Source: Rhodobiaceae bacterium (GTDB taxonomy: Bacteria > Pseudomonadota > Alphaproteobacteria > RS24). From it: a stretch of 47,168 bases of DNA. The notes beneath the pieces were generated by a model that was not told the DNA's origin, searched no databases, and saw nothing but the letters and a program-made list of their open reading frames with translations. The position numbers and the translations under genes were made by a program. The stretch is from contig PBLK01000008.1 of NCBI GenBank assembly GCA_002721725.1, forward strand, positions 205,618-252,785, read 5' to 3'. This document shows, piece by piece, positions 1 through 7,765 of the stretch. Every line of letters begins with the position of its first letter. Within the stretch, counting starts at the first letter, position 1.

Positions 1-416
1 CGCCAAAGGGCCAATGGCCGCGCGCCAATATGGCTTTGCGTGGCAAAGACCGGCGCAACGAAGACGCGCCTGAAACCGGCCTGTTTGGCGGCCAAAAGCT
101 CGGCCATATTGTGCACGGCAGCGCTGTCACCGGGGCGACCTTTGCCGCCGCGCAGGGCGGCGCGACGCAGCATGAAAGACGGGCAATGAAAACCGGCACC
201 ATGTTTGCGTGCCAAGCGGCGGTCGCCGGCAATGGCAAAGGCGCGGCCCTGGCGGCGACAAAGCGCCGCCATTTCCGCCGCCAAGCAGGCGCGCGCATCA
301 TGTTGGTAATCGCGCAAAATAAGGCCGATATGCCGCGGCTGTGCGGTCAATGCGGTGCGCCAATCGGGCTGGCGTTGCGCGTCGCTGAGCATATAAATTA
401 TCGGCGCGTGCATCAT
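1..416 (-). CDS. Thiamine-phosphate synthase family protein (ThiE/TenI-like), 3' part missing
   Basis: The minus strand is open from an ATG at 416 (a second ATG lies at 413) to the window edge, giving 138 codons without a stop. The translation reads as a TIM-barrel of the ThiE/TenI family: an early strand 'GLILRDY', then 'AFAIAGDRRLARKHGAGFHC' where ThiE has its 'Ndr.dlA...AdGvHl' segment, then a His in 'AAVHNMAEL' and 'VFVAPVFATQSH' matching the family's 'GPvf.T.SH' phosphate-binding part. ThiE joins the hydroxymethylpyrimidine and thiazole halves of thiamine phosphate. TenI-like relatives instead act as thiazole tautomerases, and the sequence here is too divergent and incomplete to choose. 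It is divergent from yggS with an 86-bp gap that must hold both promoters. Confidence 0.7.
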   Translation of the reverse strand, partial: MMHAPIIYMLSDAQRQPDWRTALTAQPRHIGLILRDYQHDARACLAAEMAALCRRQGRAFAIAGDRRLARKHGAGFHCPSFMLRRAALRGGKGRPGDSAAVHNMAELLAAKQAGFRRVFVAPVFATQSHIGARPLALW

Positions 417-502
417 GAGTGAGCGCTTGCCTCCGATATTTTGCCTTGTGCGACCATTAATTTCAGCTTGGCTGTTTCGCCGCGCTCTGGCAAGACAGAG
501 TT

Positions 503-1183
503 ATGAGTCCTGTTCCGCCCGAAATAAATGTGCCGCCGCGCCTCGCGGAAACCCGACAGCGCATGGCCCAAGCCCTGCAAGAAAACGGTCGGCCTGCCAC
601 AGCGGCACAGCTTATTGCCATTTCCAAAACCAAATCGGCTACAGAGATTAGGCCGCTTTTACGGGCCGGCCATCGTCTGTTCGGTGAAAACCGCGTTCAA
701 GAGGCGAAAACCAAATGGCCCCCACTCAAGGCGCAATATGGCGATGTCGAGTTGCATCTGGTCGGCCCGCTGCAGACCAATAAGGTGAAAGAAGCGGTGG
801 CGCTGTTCGATGTCATCCAAACGCTGGATCGCGAAAAACTGGCGCGCAAGCTCGCCGAGCTGAAAGGTGAAAGCAGCTTTCCGCGCTTATTGATACAGGT
901 TAATACTGGAGACGAGCCGCAAAAATCCGGCGTCTCACCCTCTGAATTAGCCGCTTTTTATGAGTTGTGCAGGGATGAGCTGGCTTTACGCATTGACGGG
1001 CTTATGTGTCTGCCGCCGCAAGGTGAACCGGCCGGGGCGCATTTTGTCTTGCTCGGCAAATTGGCGGCGCAATTGGGGCTGGACACGCTGTCAATGGGCA
1101 TGTCGGGGGATTTTGAGACGGCGCTGGCTTTGGGCGCAACGCATATTCGAGTCGGCACCGCCCTTTTTGGCGCAAGAGATTGA
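503..1183 (+). CDS. yggS: YggS/PROSC family pyridoxal-phosphate homeostasis protein
   Basis: A 226-residue cytosolic PLP-binding protein of the alanine-racemase-like barrel fold. It carries the PLP lysine in 'LIAISKTKSATEI' (Lys42), the family signature 'LFGENRVQEAK', 'LHLVGPLQTNK', 'LLIQVNTGDEPQKSG', and the C-terminal 'LSMGMSGDFETALALGAT' and 'RVGTALFG' phosphate-binding motifs. Length is typical. The family has no known catalytic turnover; it buffers free PLP and influences amino-acid and keto-acid pools. The ATG at 503 was chosen because the protein then starts a short way before the first conserved helix and has a purine-rich stretch (agacagag) just upstream. It is divergent from the thiamine-synthase-like gene, so two cofactor-related genes share an intergenic region. 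Confidence 0.95.
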   Translation: MSPVPPEINVPPRLAETRQRMAQALQENGRPATAAQLIAISKTKSATEIRPLLRAGHRLFGENRVQEAKTKWPPLKAQYGDVELHLVGPLQTNKVKEAVALFDVIQTLDREKLARKLAELKGESSFPRLLIQVNTGDEPQKSGVSPSELAAFYELCRDELALRIDGLMCLPPQGEPAGAHFVLLGKLAAQLGLDTLSMGMSGDFETALALGATHIRVGTALFGARD

Positions 1184-1196
1184 TTTTTCTGGCCCT

Positions 1197-1718
1197 TTAA
1201 CTTTCGGCAATGGCAATATGTGTGGTCCGATTGGCGTGGTGCAGCAAAAACCGCATGGTCGCATGATTGACCGCAATGCAGCCTAAAGTGGGGCGGAAAT
1301 TGTTTTTCTCCAAATGCAGAAAAACCGCACTGCCCGCACCCTTTTCGGGTGGTGCATCATTCATGCCCAATTCGAAAAACACGTCATATAGCCGATCGTG
1401 ACGCCATAAGCGCTCGTGACGGGCCGCGCTGGGGCGCTCTATCGGGACATTATACAGGTTGCTACGCACATCATCGCACCAGCCGCTTTTCTGATGAATT
1501 TTGGCAATAGGGAGTGGGCTTTGCGGGCGCATAATGCGATCTGGCCGATACCAAATGCGGCGCAGCCGATAGCGCCCTATGGGCGTTTTGCCGTCGCCTT
1601 CTTTTTTGATCTTTGTGACCCCGCCCTTGCCCAGCGCGCATCGGCTGCGATGCGTCCCAAACCGCAGCAGACCATGATGCGGGGCAGAAGCACAGGGTCT
1701 GACACAAATATCTTTCAT
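1197..1718 (-). CDS. L,D-transpeptidase of the YkuD type (COG3786-like)
   Basis: With the ATG at 1718 the product is 173 residues. The catalytic block is clear: His135 in 'AVFLHLEKNNFRPTLGCIAV' with Cys147 in 'TLGCIAV', the YkuD pattern His-x(n)-GC. The N-terminal part 'KEGDGKTPIGRYRLRRIWYR' is also typical of this short subgroup. Such enzymes form or remodel 3-3 peptidoglycan crosslinks or attach proteins to the wall. No signal peptide is visible at this start; the longer frame up to 1952 would overlap the divergent regulator and does not add one, so how the enzyme reaches the periplasm is unclear. It is convergent with yggS (13-bp gap) and divergent from the response regulator. Confidence 0.85.
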   Translation of the reverse strand: MKDICVRPCASAPHHGLLRFGTHRSRCALGKGGVTKIKKEGDGKTPIGRYRLRRIWYRPDRIMRPQSPLPIAKIHQKSGWCDDVRSNLYNVPIERPSAARHERLWRHDRLYDVFFELGMNDAPPEKGAGSAVFLHLEKNNFRPTLGCIAVNHATMRFLLHHANRTTHIAIAES

Positions 1719-1812
1719 GACTCTAAATTCGGCCAAATTTCGGTCTGTCGCAAGGGCTTGTTTTGCGCGCGCATATTGGGCAAATTCAACGCAGCGACGA
1801 AGGGTGTGGGCA

Positions 1813-2499
1813 ATGGCGGTAAGGCAAAAAATATTGCTGGTGGGAGATGACGAGGCTTTGGTTGAGGTATTGGCCGAGCAATTTGCTCTGCATGAAGAGT
1901 TTGAGCTAAGCCGGGTCGAAACCGCCGCTGCGGCCCTTTCGGCCGGGGGCAAGGGCTATGATTTAATTTTGCTTGATTTGGGCCTGCCTGACCAAGAGGG
2001 CCGCGCAGCCTGTGAAATGATCCGCGAAAACAATATTGCCACTCCAATCATTATGCTGACCGGCGTGGCGAATGAGGCCGATGCGATTTCGGCGCTTGAT
2101 GCGGGGGCCAATGATTATGTCACCAAGCCTTTCCGCTTCGGGATTTTATTGGCCCGCATGCGCGCGCAATTGCGCAGCTACGAACAGGCGGAAACGGCGG
2201 AGCTACAAATAGGGGCTTATATTTTTCGCCCCAGTTTGAAAACATTGGAGCCGCAAGACGGCGCGGCGAAAATTCGCTTGACCGAAAAAGAAACTAATAT
2301 TTTGAAATTTTTACACCGCGCCGGGGGTGCCGCGGTGGCGCGGGACACACTGCTGCATGAAGTGTGGGGTTATAATGCGCAAGTTTCGACGCATACGCTG
2401 GAAACCCATATTTATCGGCTGCGCCGCAAGATTGAAGCCGACCCGTCAGAAGCCACTTTGCTGCTGACATTGGAGGGTGGCTATGCATTGGCGCAATAG
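1813..2499 (+). CDS. OmpR/PhoB-type response regulator, orphan
   Basis: A 228-residue two-domain regulator. The receiver domain (residues 6-118) has the acidic pair Asp12/Asp13 in 'LLVGDDEALVE', the phospho-acceptor Asp55 in 'LILLDLGLPD', Thr83 in 'IIMLTGVAN' and Lys105 in 'DYVTKPF'. A winged-helix DNA-binding domain follows (about 130-228), with 'LTEKETNILKFLHRAGG' and 'HTLETHIYRLRRKIE'. The frame is open further upstream, but the ATG at 1813 puts the receiver strand at residue 7 and leaves room for a promoter facing the L,D-transpeptidase. No histidine kinase lies in the window, so its partner is elsewhere. Its position opposite a cell-wall enzyme could mean it regulates that gene, which is inference only. 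Confidence 0.92.
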   Translation: MAVRQKILLVGDDEALVEVLAEQFALHEEFELSRVETAAAALSAGGKGYDLILLDLGLPDQEGRAACEMIRENNIATPIIMLTGVANEADAISALDAGANDYVTKPFRFGILLARMRAQLRSYEQAETAELQIGAYIFRPSLKTLEPQDGAAKIRLTEKETNILKFLHRAGGAAVARDTLLHEVWGYNAQVSTHTLETHIYRLRRKIEADPSEATLLLTLEGGYALAQ

Positions 2500-2516
2500 T
2501 TGGGCGCGATGAAACC

Positions 2517-3002
2517 TTAAGCCTGCAAAAATAGATTTTCCGAGCCGACGGCAACCGGATAGCCGATTACATAATCTTTATGCATGCGCGTGGCGCGCCC
2601 AGTCGAGATTTTCATGGCGGCAAAATCGCTGAGGCCTTGTGCCAGTTCGCGCCCGTCCCCGGCCAGCATTTGAAAGCGCCGCCGCAGCCGCAAGCGGCCA
2701 TCATTAACGGTCACCCAGGTGCCAACATGCACATGCTCGCCAGCCTGTGCCGCCGCCTTATAGTCAATTTCGTGACGGGTCACGACAAAGCCGCAATCGC
2801 GTTGGCGATAGGCGGCAAAATCAAACCCTAATTGCTTCGAATGGGCCCAGGCGGTGCGCGCCATCCAGCCAAGATAAACGACATTATTGACGTGATTGAA
2901 ATCATCAATATCGTCCTCTTGCACGGCGAGGGTAAGGGTGAATTGCGGCGGCAATAAAAACGCCTCCTGTGGGGCGGCGGGGTCACTCACAAGCTCATTC
3001 AT
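2517..3002 (-). CDS. Acyl-CoA thioesterase, 4-hydroxybenzoyl-CoA thioesterase (4HBT) type
   Basis: A 161-residue single hotdog domain. The active-site segment is 'DIDDFNHVNNVVYLGW' (about residues 31-46), which matches the Asp-x3-His-x-Asn pattern of the 4HBT/YbgC/FadM group, where the Asp acts as base or nucleophile on the acyl-CoA thioester. The region 'GFVVTRHEIDYKAAAQAGE' is the long central strand typical of the family. The substrate cannot be read from sequence. It is convergent with the response regulator (17-bp gap) and divergent from a second, unrelated-subfamily hotdog gene 82 bp away, so two thioesterases share one control region. Confidence 0.88.
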   Translation of the reverse strand: MNELVSDPAAPQEAFLLPPQFTLTLAVQEDDIDDFNHVNNVVYLGWMARTAWAHSKQLGFDFAAYRQRDCGFVVTRHEIDYKAAAQAGEHVHVGTWVTVNDGRLRLRRRFQMLAGDGRELAQGLSDFAAMKISTGRATRMHKDYVIGYPVAVGSENLFLQA

Positions 3003-3084
3003 AAGACGACATTAGCAGCCTGCATAGAGGCTTGCCAAGATGGGCGGCGCAGGCTTAGTCTCTGGGCAGTTTAGGGAGATATGC

Positions 3085-3579
3085 ATGAGTGCCACCGCGA
3101 TTAAAGTCGCTCGCCTTGGCACGGCGCGCGATGATTTTGATATTAATGTTGAAAATTGGCCGCCCAATGTCAAAGCGGCGCATGAAAAACCGTCGCCAAC
3201 CTCGGCTCATTTGGGACTTGAATTATTGGCCGTTGACAAAGCCGGCGGCACGGTTGAGATGGCTTTCAACGCGGGCGATAAATTATGCAATAAATGGGGC
3301 GGCATTCAGGGCGGCAATGTTGCCGCCATGCTGGACGATGCAATGGCTTTCGCCATCGGCCTAAATCTGGATTGGGGACAAATCAGCCCGACTTTGGAAT
3401 TGAAAGTATCGATGCTGGCACCGGCCCGCCCGGGGCGGCTTTACGCGGTTGGGCAAGTGGTGCGACGCGGGCGTTCCGTCGGTTTTGTTGAGGGCATGTT
3501 ATATGATGCGGAAGGGCAATTGTTGGCCACCGGCTCATCGACCGCCAATTTTGTTACGCTGAAAAAGCGCGACAGTTAA
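3085..3579 (+). CDS. PaaI-type hotdog thioesterase
   Basis: Starting at the ATG at 3085, which has a good ribosome binding site (agggag, 3073-3078), the product is 164 residues. The core 'NKWGGIQGGNVAAMLDDAMA' is the PaaI/YigI signature: a Gly-Gly turn and an Asp/Glu-rich catalytic helix. It is followed by 'SPTLELKVSMLAPARPGRL' and 'GRSVGFVEGMLYDAEGQLLA', the two long strands of the hotdog. Members hydrolyse aryl- or medium-chain acyl-CoA; the natural substrate here is unknown. The AhpD-like gene follows after 19 bp and DUF3422 after that, all on the same strand, so these probably form one transcript. Confidence 0.88.
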   Translation: MSATAIKVARLGTARDDFDINVENWPPNVKAAHEKPSPTSAHLGLELLAVDKAGGTVEMAFNAGDKLCNKWGGIQGGNVAAMLDDAMAFAIGLNLDWGQISPTLELKVSMLAPARPGRLYAVGQVVRRGRSVGFVEGMLYDAEGQLLATGSSTANFVTLKKRDS

Positions 3580-3598
3580 CCCGTCAGAGGAGGCCTGT

Positions 3599-4189
3599 AT
3601 GGCGCATTTGAAAAATGCTGAAACGGCGCAATTGGAAGTGGTGGCGGAAGAGCTGGCACTGGCCGCCGCAGTGATGGGGTTTGAGCCCAATAGTTTGAAA
3701 ATCATGGCACATCGGCCCGAGATTTTGCGCGGCTTTCTTGCGTTGAGCGCGGCGGTTTTGGGCCCCGACGCCAAGCTTCCGTCGGACTTGCGGCAAATGA
3801 TAGCCCATATTGCAAGCGCCGCAGCAGGCTGCCATTATTGCCAAGCGCATACCGCGCATGGCGCGCGTGAGCGCGGCGTAGCCGATGAAAAAATTGCTAA
3901 TCTTTGGTCTTTTGAGACCGATGAGCAATTTTCCGAGGCTGAGCGGGCCGCTCTGGCGTTGGCGCAGGCCGGTGCGCGCCAGCCTAATGGCGCGACGCAA
4001 GCCCATTTTGAAGCGCTGAAGGCGCACTATTCCGATGCTGAAATCTGCGAAATTGTCGCCGTGATAGCGACATTTGGCTTCCTTAATCGCTGGAATGATA
4101 CGCTGGCCACCGAATTGGAAGACAGCCCGTTGGCTTATGCCGAGAGCCATCTTTTGAGCAATGGATGGAAACCGGATCGGCATAAATAG
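3599..4189 (+). CDS. AhpD/carboxymuconolactone decarboxylase-like protein
   Basis: A 196-residue all-helical protein. The redox-type motif 'CHYCQAHTAHGAR' (Cys78, Cys81, His84, His87) after 'LRQMIAHIASAAAG' is the AhpD/CMD core: a CxxC with a downstream His, as in alkylhydroperoxidase-like peroxidases of COG2128. The C-terminal helix 'EICEIVAVIATFGFLNRWND' completes the fold. Such proteins reduce organic peroxides using a thiol relay, but many family members are functionally unassigned. A strong ribosome binding site (agaggagg, 3586-3593) sits ahead of the ATG. The thioesterase is 19 bp upstream and DUF3422 12 bp downstream. Confidence 0.88.
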   Translation: MAHLKNAETAQLEVVAEELALAAAVMGFEPNSLKIMAHRPEILRGFLALSAAVLGPDAKLPSDLRQMIAHIASAAAGCHYCQAHTAHGARERGVADEKIANLWSFETDEQFSEAERAALALAQAGARQPNGATQAHFEALKAHYSDAEICEIVAVIATFGFLNRWNDTLATELEDSPLAYAESHLLSNGWKPDRHK

Positions 4190-4201
4190 CGTATTGAAAG
4201 C

Positions 4202-5443
4202 ATGAGTGAAAACGACAACCGAAGCCAAATGCATAAATCGCAATGGCGGTTACGGCAGGTAACTGACGAGCTAAACGCGCGGCCTTTCCCGCGATTTGCC
4301 CTACCGACGGCGATTTTTCGCCTGTGCCTGTCTGGCGAAGGGGCGTTTGATGGGCTTCGCGATGCGCTGCATGACACGCTGAGTGATATTGATTGGCAAG
4401 GCGAGGCGCAAAGCCGCCTGATCCGCGCGCGCCGCGATGGCGTGCAGTTTAATATTGAACGGCACACGGAATTCGTTTCACTGACCATCATTGATGAAAA
4501 GGCTGAAAATGGTTCGGCGGCGCAGCACTTGCCTGCCGACTGGTTAGATAAAAACCGCGGTGAAGTTGTCGTAGCAGTGGATTGTCAATGCAGCGTGCGC
4601 GGCGCCGTGCGAGATGGCTGGACCTGCGCCAGCCGCCTCGAAAACGGCTTGGCTGATGGGGTTTTTGATTTTAAAGTGGCGGAAGATGGGCACACCAAGA
4701 TCGCCCTTGATTTCGCACCCGATTGCGATGTGCGCGATATTGGGCGCCTTGCTTTGCAGGTGGTCGAGATCGAGACCTATCGTTCATTTGCCGCTATTGG
4801 GCTTGACCGTGCCCGTTCGGCGCAAGCGCAATTATCCGATATCGCTGCGCGCGTGCCAACCAGCATTTCAGCCGCTGGCAGCGCAGATAGCGAGCGCTTT
4901 GATCTGCTTAGCCAATTGACCGGCGAGCTGGAAGAGGTGTGGCGCCGCACTTCATTTCGTTTTGCCGCTTGCACCGCCTATTGGGATTTGGTGACGGCTC
5001 GTTTGGCCTCATTGCAAGAGCAGGCCTTCGACAGCCGTATAACCATTGGCGGCTTTTTGGAGCGTCGCTTGCAACCGGCCATTGCCACCTATCAATCTAC
5101 CGAACGCCGCCGCCATGATTTGGCTGAGCAAATAACTGCTATGACGGGTCTTTTGCAAACCCGCATTGAGCTTGATATGCAGCAGCAAAACGCCGATTTG
5201 TTGGCCTCGCTAAACCATGCCGCCGAGCGGCAATTGCGCCTGCAACATACCGTTGAAGGAGTTTCGACCGTCGCGATTTCCTATTATCTAGTTAATTTAT
5301 TACGCGCGCCTGCCGATTGGGTTTTGGCACGCCAGCCAACGCTCGACCCTCTTGCACTCAATCTCGGCTTGGTTGCCATCACCGTGCCGCTTGTCTGGCT
5401 CAGCATCAGGCGTCTTTTAAGAGCCACGGTCGGCAATAAATGA
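4202..5443 (+). CDS. DUF3422 family membrane-anchored protein
   Basis: A 413-residue protein matching the DUF3422 family: the opening 'QVTDELNARPFPRFALPT' corresponds to the family's 'NElHARPf..l..P' start, and 'YRSFAAIGLDRARSAQAQL' and the tail layout also fit. The long middle is soluble, and residues 275-345 are helical with coiled-coil character. The C-terminal 60 residues hold two hydrophobic stretches ('AISYYLVNLLRAPADWVLA' and 'ALNLGLVAITVPLVWLSI') likely to anchor it in the inner membrane with most of the protein on the cytoplasmic side. The biochemical function of the family is not known to me. The gene follows the AhpD-like gene by 12 bp. Confidence 0.85.
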   Translation: MSENDNRSQMHKSQWRLRQVTDELNARPFPRFALPTAIFRLCLSGEGAFDGLRDALHDTLSDIDWQGEAQSRLIRARRDGVQFNIERHTEFVSLTIIDEKAENGSAAQHLPADWLDKNRGEVVVAVDCQCSVRGAVRDGWTCASRLENGLADGVFDFKVAEDGHTKIALDFAPDCDVRDIGRLALQVVEIETYRSFAAIGLDRARSAQAQLSDIAARVPTSISAAGSADSERFDLLSQLTGELEEVWRRTSFRFAACTAYWDLVTARLASLQEQAFDSRITIGGFLERRLQPAIATYQSTERRRHDLAEQITAMTGLLQTRIELDMQQQNADLLASLNHAAERQLRLQHTVEGVSTVAISYYLVNLLRAPADWVLARQPTLDPLALNLGLVAITVPLVWLSIRRLLRATVGNK

Positions 5444-5547
5444 ATCTATAAGGTGCGAGCGATAAGCCCCCTGTTTTTTATCCCATTCTACGGTAACATG
5501 TCTTGCTGCCAGACTCCTGGGCAGCGTTGTTCATGGGGAGCGATAAA

Positions 5548-6489
5548 ATGAGAATTGCGATTTTTATTCTAACGGCCTTGGCGTTTGTGCAGCCAAGTTT
5601 CGCGGATTCGTGCAAAACATCGAAATGGGGGTCGAAAGATGAAATTGGCGCTGCCAATCTGATCACTGACAGCAGCGTGCTAGCTTCCGCTAAACTTATT
5701 AAACAGGGCAAGCGCCACGGTTTGGGCATTGTTATTAAGCCTGATATGCCAGCTTTCCCGCCGCGCTTCACCAAGCTGCAAGTTGTTCAGCCTGGTCAGC
5801 ACTTTCGGGAAACACAAGAAGATTTGTATGGTTGGCCGATATCAGCCAATGACGACATGGTGCAAATGTGGCTTGGTACCGGCCCGCAAATCGACTCTTT
5901 AGGCCATCTGGGCGAACACGGCATGTTTTATAACTGCAATAAGGGCAAAGATTTCGCTGCCATGACCGGTATGACCAAATTGGGTGTTGAGAAAATTCCA
6001 CCCCTGGTGGGGCGCGGCGTATTGGTAGACATGGCCGCTTATTTGGGGGTTAAAACATTGGCGCCAGGGCAGGTCATTGAGGCTGCGCAAATCAAGGCAG
6101 CTGCGCGCCAGCAGAAGGTCACCTTCAAGAAAGGTGATATAATTTTGCTACACACAGGCTATACCGATGCCACGCTTGAGAGTAATCCCAAGCAATGGGG
6201 CTCCAGCATTCCAGGAATTTCCAATGCAGCGGCGGTGTTTCTCGCCTCGCTGGAGCCGGTGGCGGTCGGGGCTGACACTTGGGGTCTTGAGGCCGTGCCG
6301 CCGAAAAAAGGCGATAAAGTGTTCTACGGCCATGCCACTTTGTTAAAAGAAAACGGCATCTACATTCTCGAAACAATGAACACTGGCCGCCTCGCGGAAG
6401 AAAAAGTCAGAGAGTTTATGTTCGTGCTGGGGCAGGCTAAGTTGCAAGGCGCAGTGCAAATGATCATTAACCCAATTGCCCTGTGGTAA
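5548..6489 (+). CDS. Exported cyclase-family (kynurenine-formamidase-like) hydrolase
   Basis: The ATG at 5548 (ribosome binding site ggggag, 5535-5540) gives 313 residues with a signal peptide: a positive start, a hydrophobic core 'IAIFILTALAFVQPSF' and probable cleavage after 'SFA'. The mature part follows the PF04199 cyclase fold: 'GAANLITDSSVLASAKLI', the metal-site segment 'GTGPQIDSLGHLG' (Asp116, His120) in place of the usual HxGTHxDxxxH, then 'GVLVDMAAYLG', 'GDIILLHTGYTDA' and 'ADTWGLEAVP'. Relatives hydrolyse formylkynurenine or cyclic amides and esters using a metal ion. The early His of the canonical motif is not in place, as in the subgroup of larger cyclase-like proteins. Substrate unknown; periplasmic location is inferred from the signal peptide. 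Confidence 0.85.
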   Translation: MRIAIFILTALAFVQPSFADSCKTSKWGSKDEIGAANLITDSSVLASAKLIKQGKRHGLGIVIKPDMPAFPPRFTKLQVVQPGQHFRETQEDLYGWPISANDDMVQMWLGTGPQIDSLGHLGEHGMFYNCNKGKDFAAMTGMTKLGVEKIPPLVGRGVLVDMAAYLGVKTLAPGQVIEAAQIKAAARQQKVTFKKGDIILLHTGYTDATLESNPKQWGSSIPGISNAAAVFLASLEPVAVGADTWGLEAVPPKKGDKVFYGHATLLKENGIYILETMNTGRLAEEKVREFMFVLGQAKLQGAVQMIINPIALW

Positions 6490-6562
6490 GGTGGTGTTCC
6501 GCTCGAGCGCTAGGCACCGCAGCGCGAAATACGGGCATAAAACCCCAAGAATGGAAAGGTTC

Positions 6563-6637
6563 TGGAGCGGGCGATGAGATTCGAACTCACGACCCCAACC
6601 TTGGCAAGGTTGTGCTCTACCCCTGAGCTACGCCCGC
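6563..6637 (-). tRNA. tRNA-Gly (anticodon GCC)
   Basis: Read on the minus strand, the 75-nt gene starts GCGGGCG and ends CGCCCGC-T-CCA, so the seven-base acceptor stem pairs perfectly and the CCA end is encoded. The D arm (GCTCAGGGGTAGAGC), anticodon loop with GCC, and T arm (TTCGAATC core) are all in place. GCC reads GGC and GGT, the main glycine codons in these genes. The cyclase gene ends 73 bp downstream and the thioredoxin operon is divergent. Confidence 0.97.
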
Positions 6638-6655
6638 TTTGACAGAACGGGTTGC

Positions 6656-6684
6656 GTTATGCACCATCATTGGGGGTTTGACAA
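6656..6684 (-). promoter_or_regulatory. Sigma-70-type promoter for tRNA-Gly
   Basis: On the minus strand TTGTCA (6684-6679) is followed after exactly 17 bases by CATAAC (6661-6656). Transcription would start about 6649, about 12 bases before the mature tRNA 5' end. Identified by eye from spacing and position. Confidence 0.55.
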
Positions 6685-6692
6685 GTGGCCAT

Positions 6693-6721
6693 TTGACAAG
6701 CCTTCGAGAGGTGCAGATAGT
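6693..6721 (+). promoter_or_regulatory. Sigma-70-type promoter for the cnoX-Lon-like-Trm112 run
   Basis: A perfect -35 box TTGACA (6693-6698) is followed after 17 bases by GATAGT (6716-6721), four of six matches to the -10 consensus. TTTGACAAG occurs twice (6677-6685 and 6692-6700). The first copy supplies, on the other strand, the -35 box of the tRNA-Gly promoter, so the two promoters lie back to back. The leader to the ATG at 6813 would be about 85 bases. Confidence 0.5.
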
Positions 6722-6812
6722 GCGCCGCGATTTGATAAATTTATGCGTCTCAACGCGCGCCCCTTGGCAAATGGACAAAGACCCCCCATTTAAGGGTCAG
6801 GAGATAGAAATC

Positions 6813-7751
6813 ATGCCAACAGCTTTTGAACCGCCGCAGATTGACTCGGCCGCTGTAGTAGCGGAGTGCAACGATGTCGATGTGACTGCGGAAAACTTTA
6901 TGGCTGAGGTGATTGAGGCCTCCCACGCACAGCTTGTGTTGCTCGATTTATGGGCCCCCTGGTGCGGCCCTTGCAAGCAATTGACCCCGGTCCTGGAAAA
7001 GCTGGCAAGGCAATCCGATGGCGCTGTGCGACTCGCTAAAATGAATATTGATGATCATCCAGAGGTAGCTCAGCAATTGCAGGTGCAGTCCATTCCCGCC
7101 GTCTTTGCTTTTAAGGGCGGGCAACCGGTGGATGGGTTTATGGGCGCACTGCCTGAAAGCGAGGTCAAAAAATTCCTAGACAAGCATTTAGAAGAAGGCT
7201 TGGGTGTCTCTCCCGCAGAAGCGCTAATAGAAAGCGCTTCTGAGGCATTGGCTGCTGACCAACTTGACGATGCACTAGAATGCTATTCTGCCGCCCTGGC
7301 TCAAGAGGCTGATAATGTTCGGGCCATAGCAGGCTTGGCGCAATGTCACCTGGCAAAAGGCGATAGCGCGGCTGCCGCGGTCATTTTGGATGCGGCGCCG
7401 CCGCATGATAATGACCCTTCACTAGCCTCGGCGCGTGCCGCGTTGGCGTTGGCGCAAAAAATTGCTGAAAAAAACACTGATGATGGTTTAAGGGATGAGG
7501 GTACATTGAACGCTGCGATTGCGGCGGATGGAAACAATCATCAGGCGCGCTTTGATTTAGCGCTGGCCCATCATGGTGCTGGGCGTCGTGAGGCGGCGCT
7601 GGACGCCCTGTTGGAAATCGTCGCGCGCCATCGCGATTGGCAAGAAGAAGCGGCGCGAAAGCAATTGATCGAATTTTTCGATGCTTATGGCGCACAAGAT
7701 GAATTGGTAATAGCGGCGCGGAAGCGTTTGTCGTCACTTTTGTTTAGCTGA
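6813..7751 (+). CDS. cnoX: Thioredoxin-TPR co-chaperone (CnoX/YbbN family)
   Basis: A 312-residue cytosolic protein in two parts: a thioredoxin domain (about residues 22-125) and a C-terminal tetratricopeptide region (about 140-312, with helical pairs such as 'ASEALAADQLDDALECYSAA' and 'AGLAQCHLAKGDSAAA'). The active site is 'LWAPWCGPCKQL' with Cys51 and Cys54 intact, plus the cis-Pro loop 'VQSIPAVFAF'. E. coli CnoX has lost the first Cys, whereas a redox-active form has been described in Caulobacter, so this protein belongs with the active type. CnoX protects substrates from oxidation and hands them to folding chaperones. The ATG at 6813 was chosen over the open frame from 6639 because of the ribosome binding site caggag and conservation. 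Confidence 0.9.
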   Translation: MPTAFEPPQIDSAAVVAECNDVDVTAENFMAEVIEASHAQLVLLDLWAPWCGPCKQLTPVLEKLARQSDGAVRLAKMNIDDHPEVAQQLQVQSIPAVFAFKGGQPVDGFMGALPESEVKKFLDKHLEEGLGVSPAEALIESASEALAADQLDDALECYSAALAQEADNVRAIAGLAQCHLAKGDSAAAAVILDAAPPHDNDPSLASARAALALAQKIAEKNTDDGLRDEGTLNAAIAADGNNHQARFDLALAHHGAGRREAALDALLEIVARHRDWQEEAARKQLIEFFDAYGAQDELVIAARKRLSSLLFS

Positions 7752-7765
7752 TAGGCGATTATTAT

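Noticed and set aside
30-422. A 130-codon plus-strand frame at the window start
   Set aside because: It is antisense to the thiamine-synthase-like gene, whose minus-strand translation carries recognisable family motifs; the plus frame has none.
3584-4243. A 219-codon minus-strand frame
   Set aside because: It lies opposite the AhpD-like gene, which has a clear CxxC-His motif and a good ribosome binding site; the antisense product looks random.
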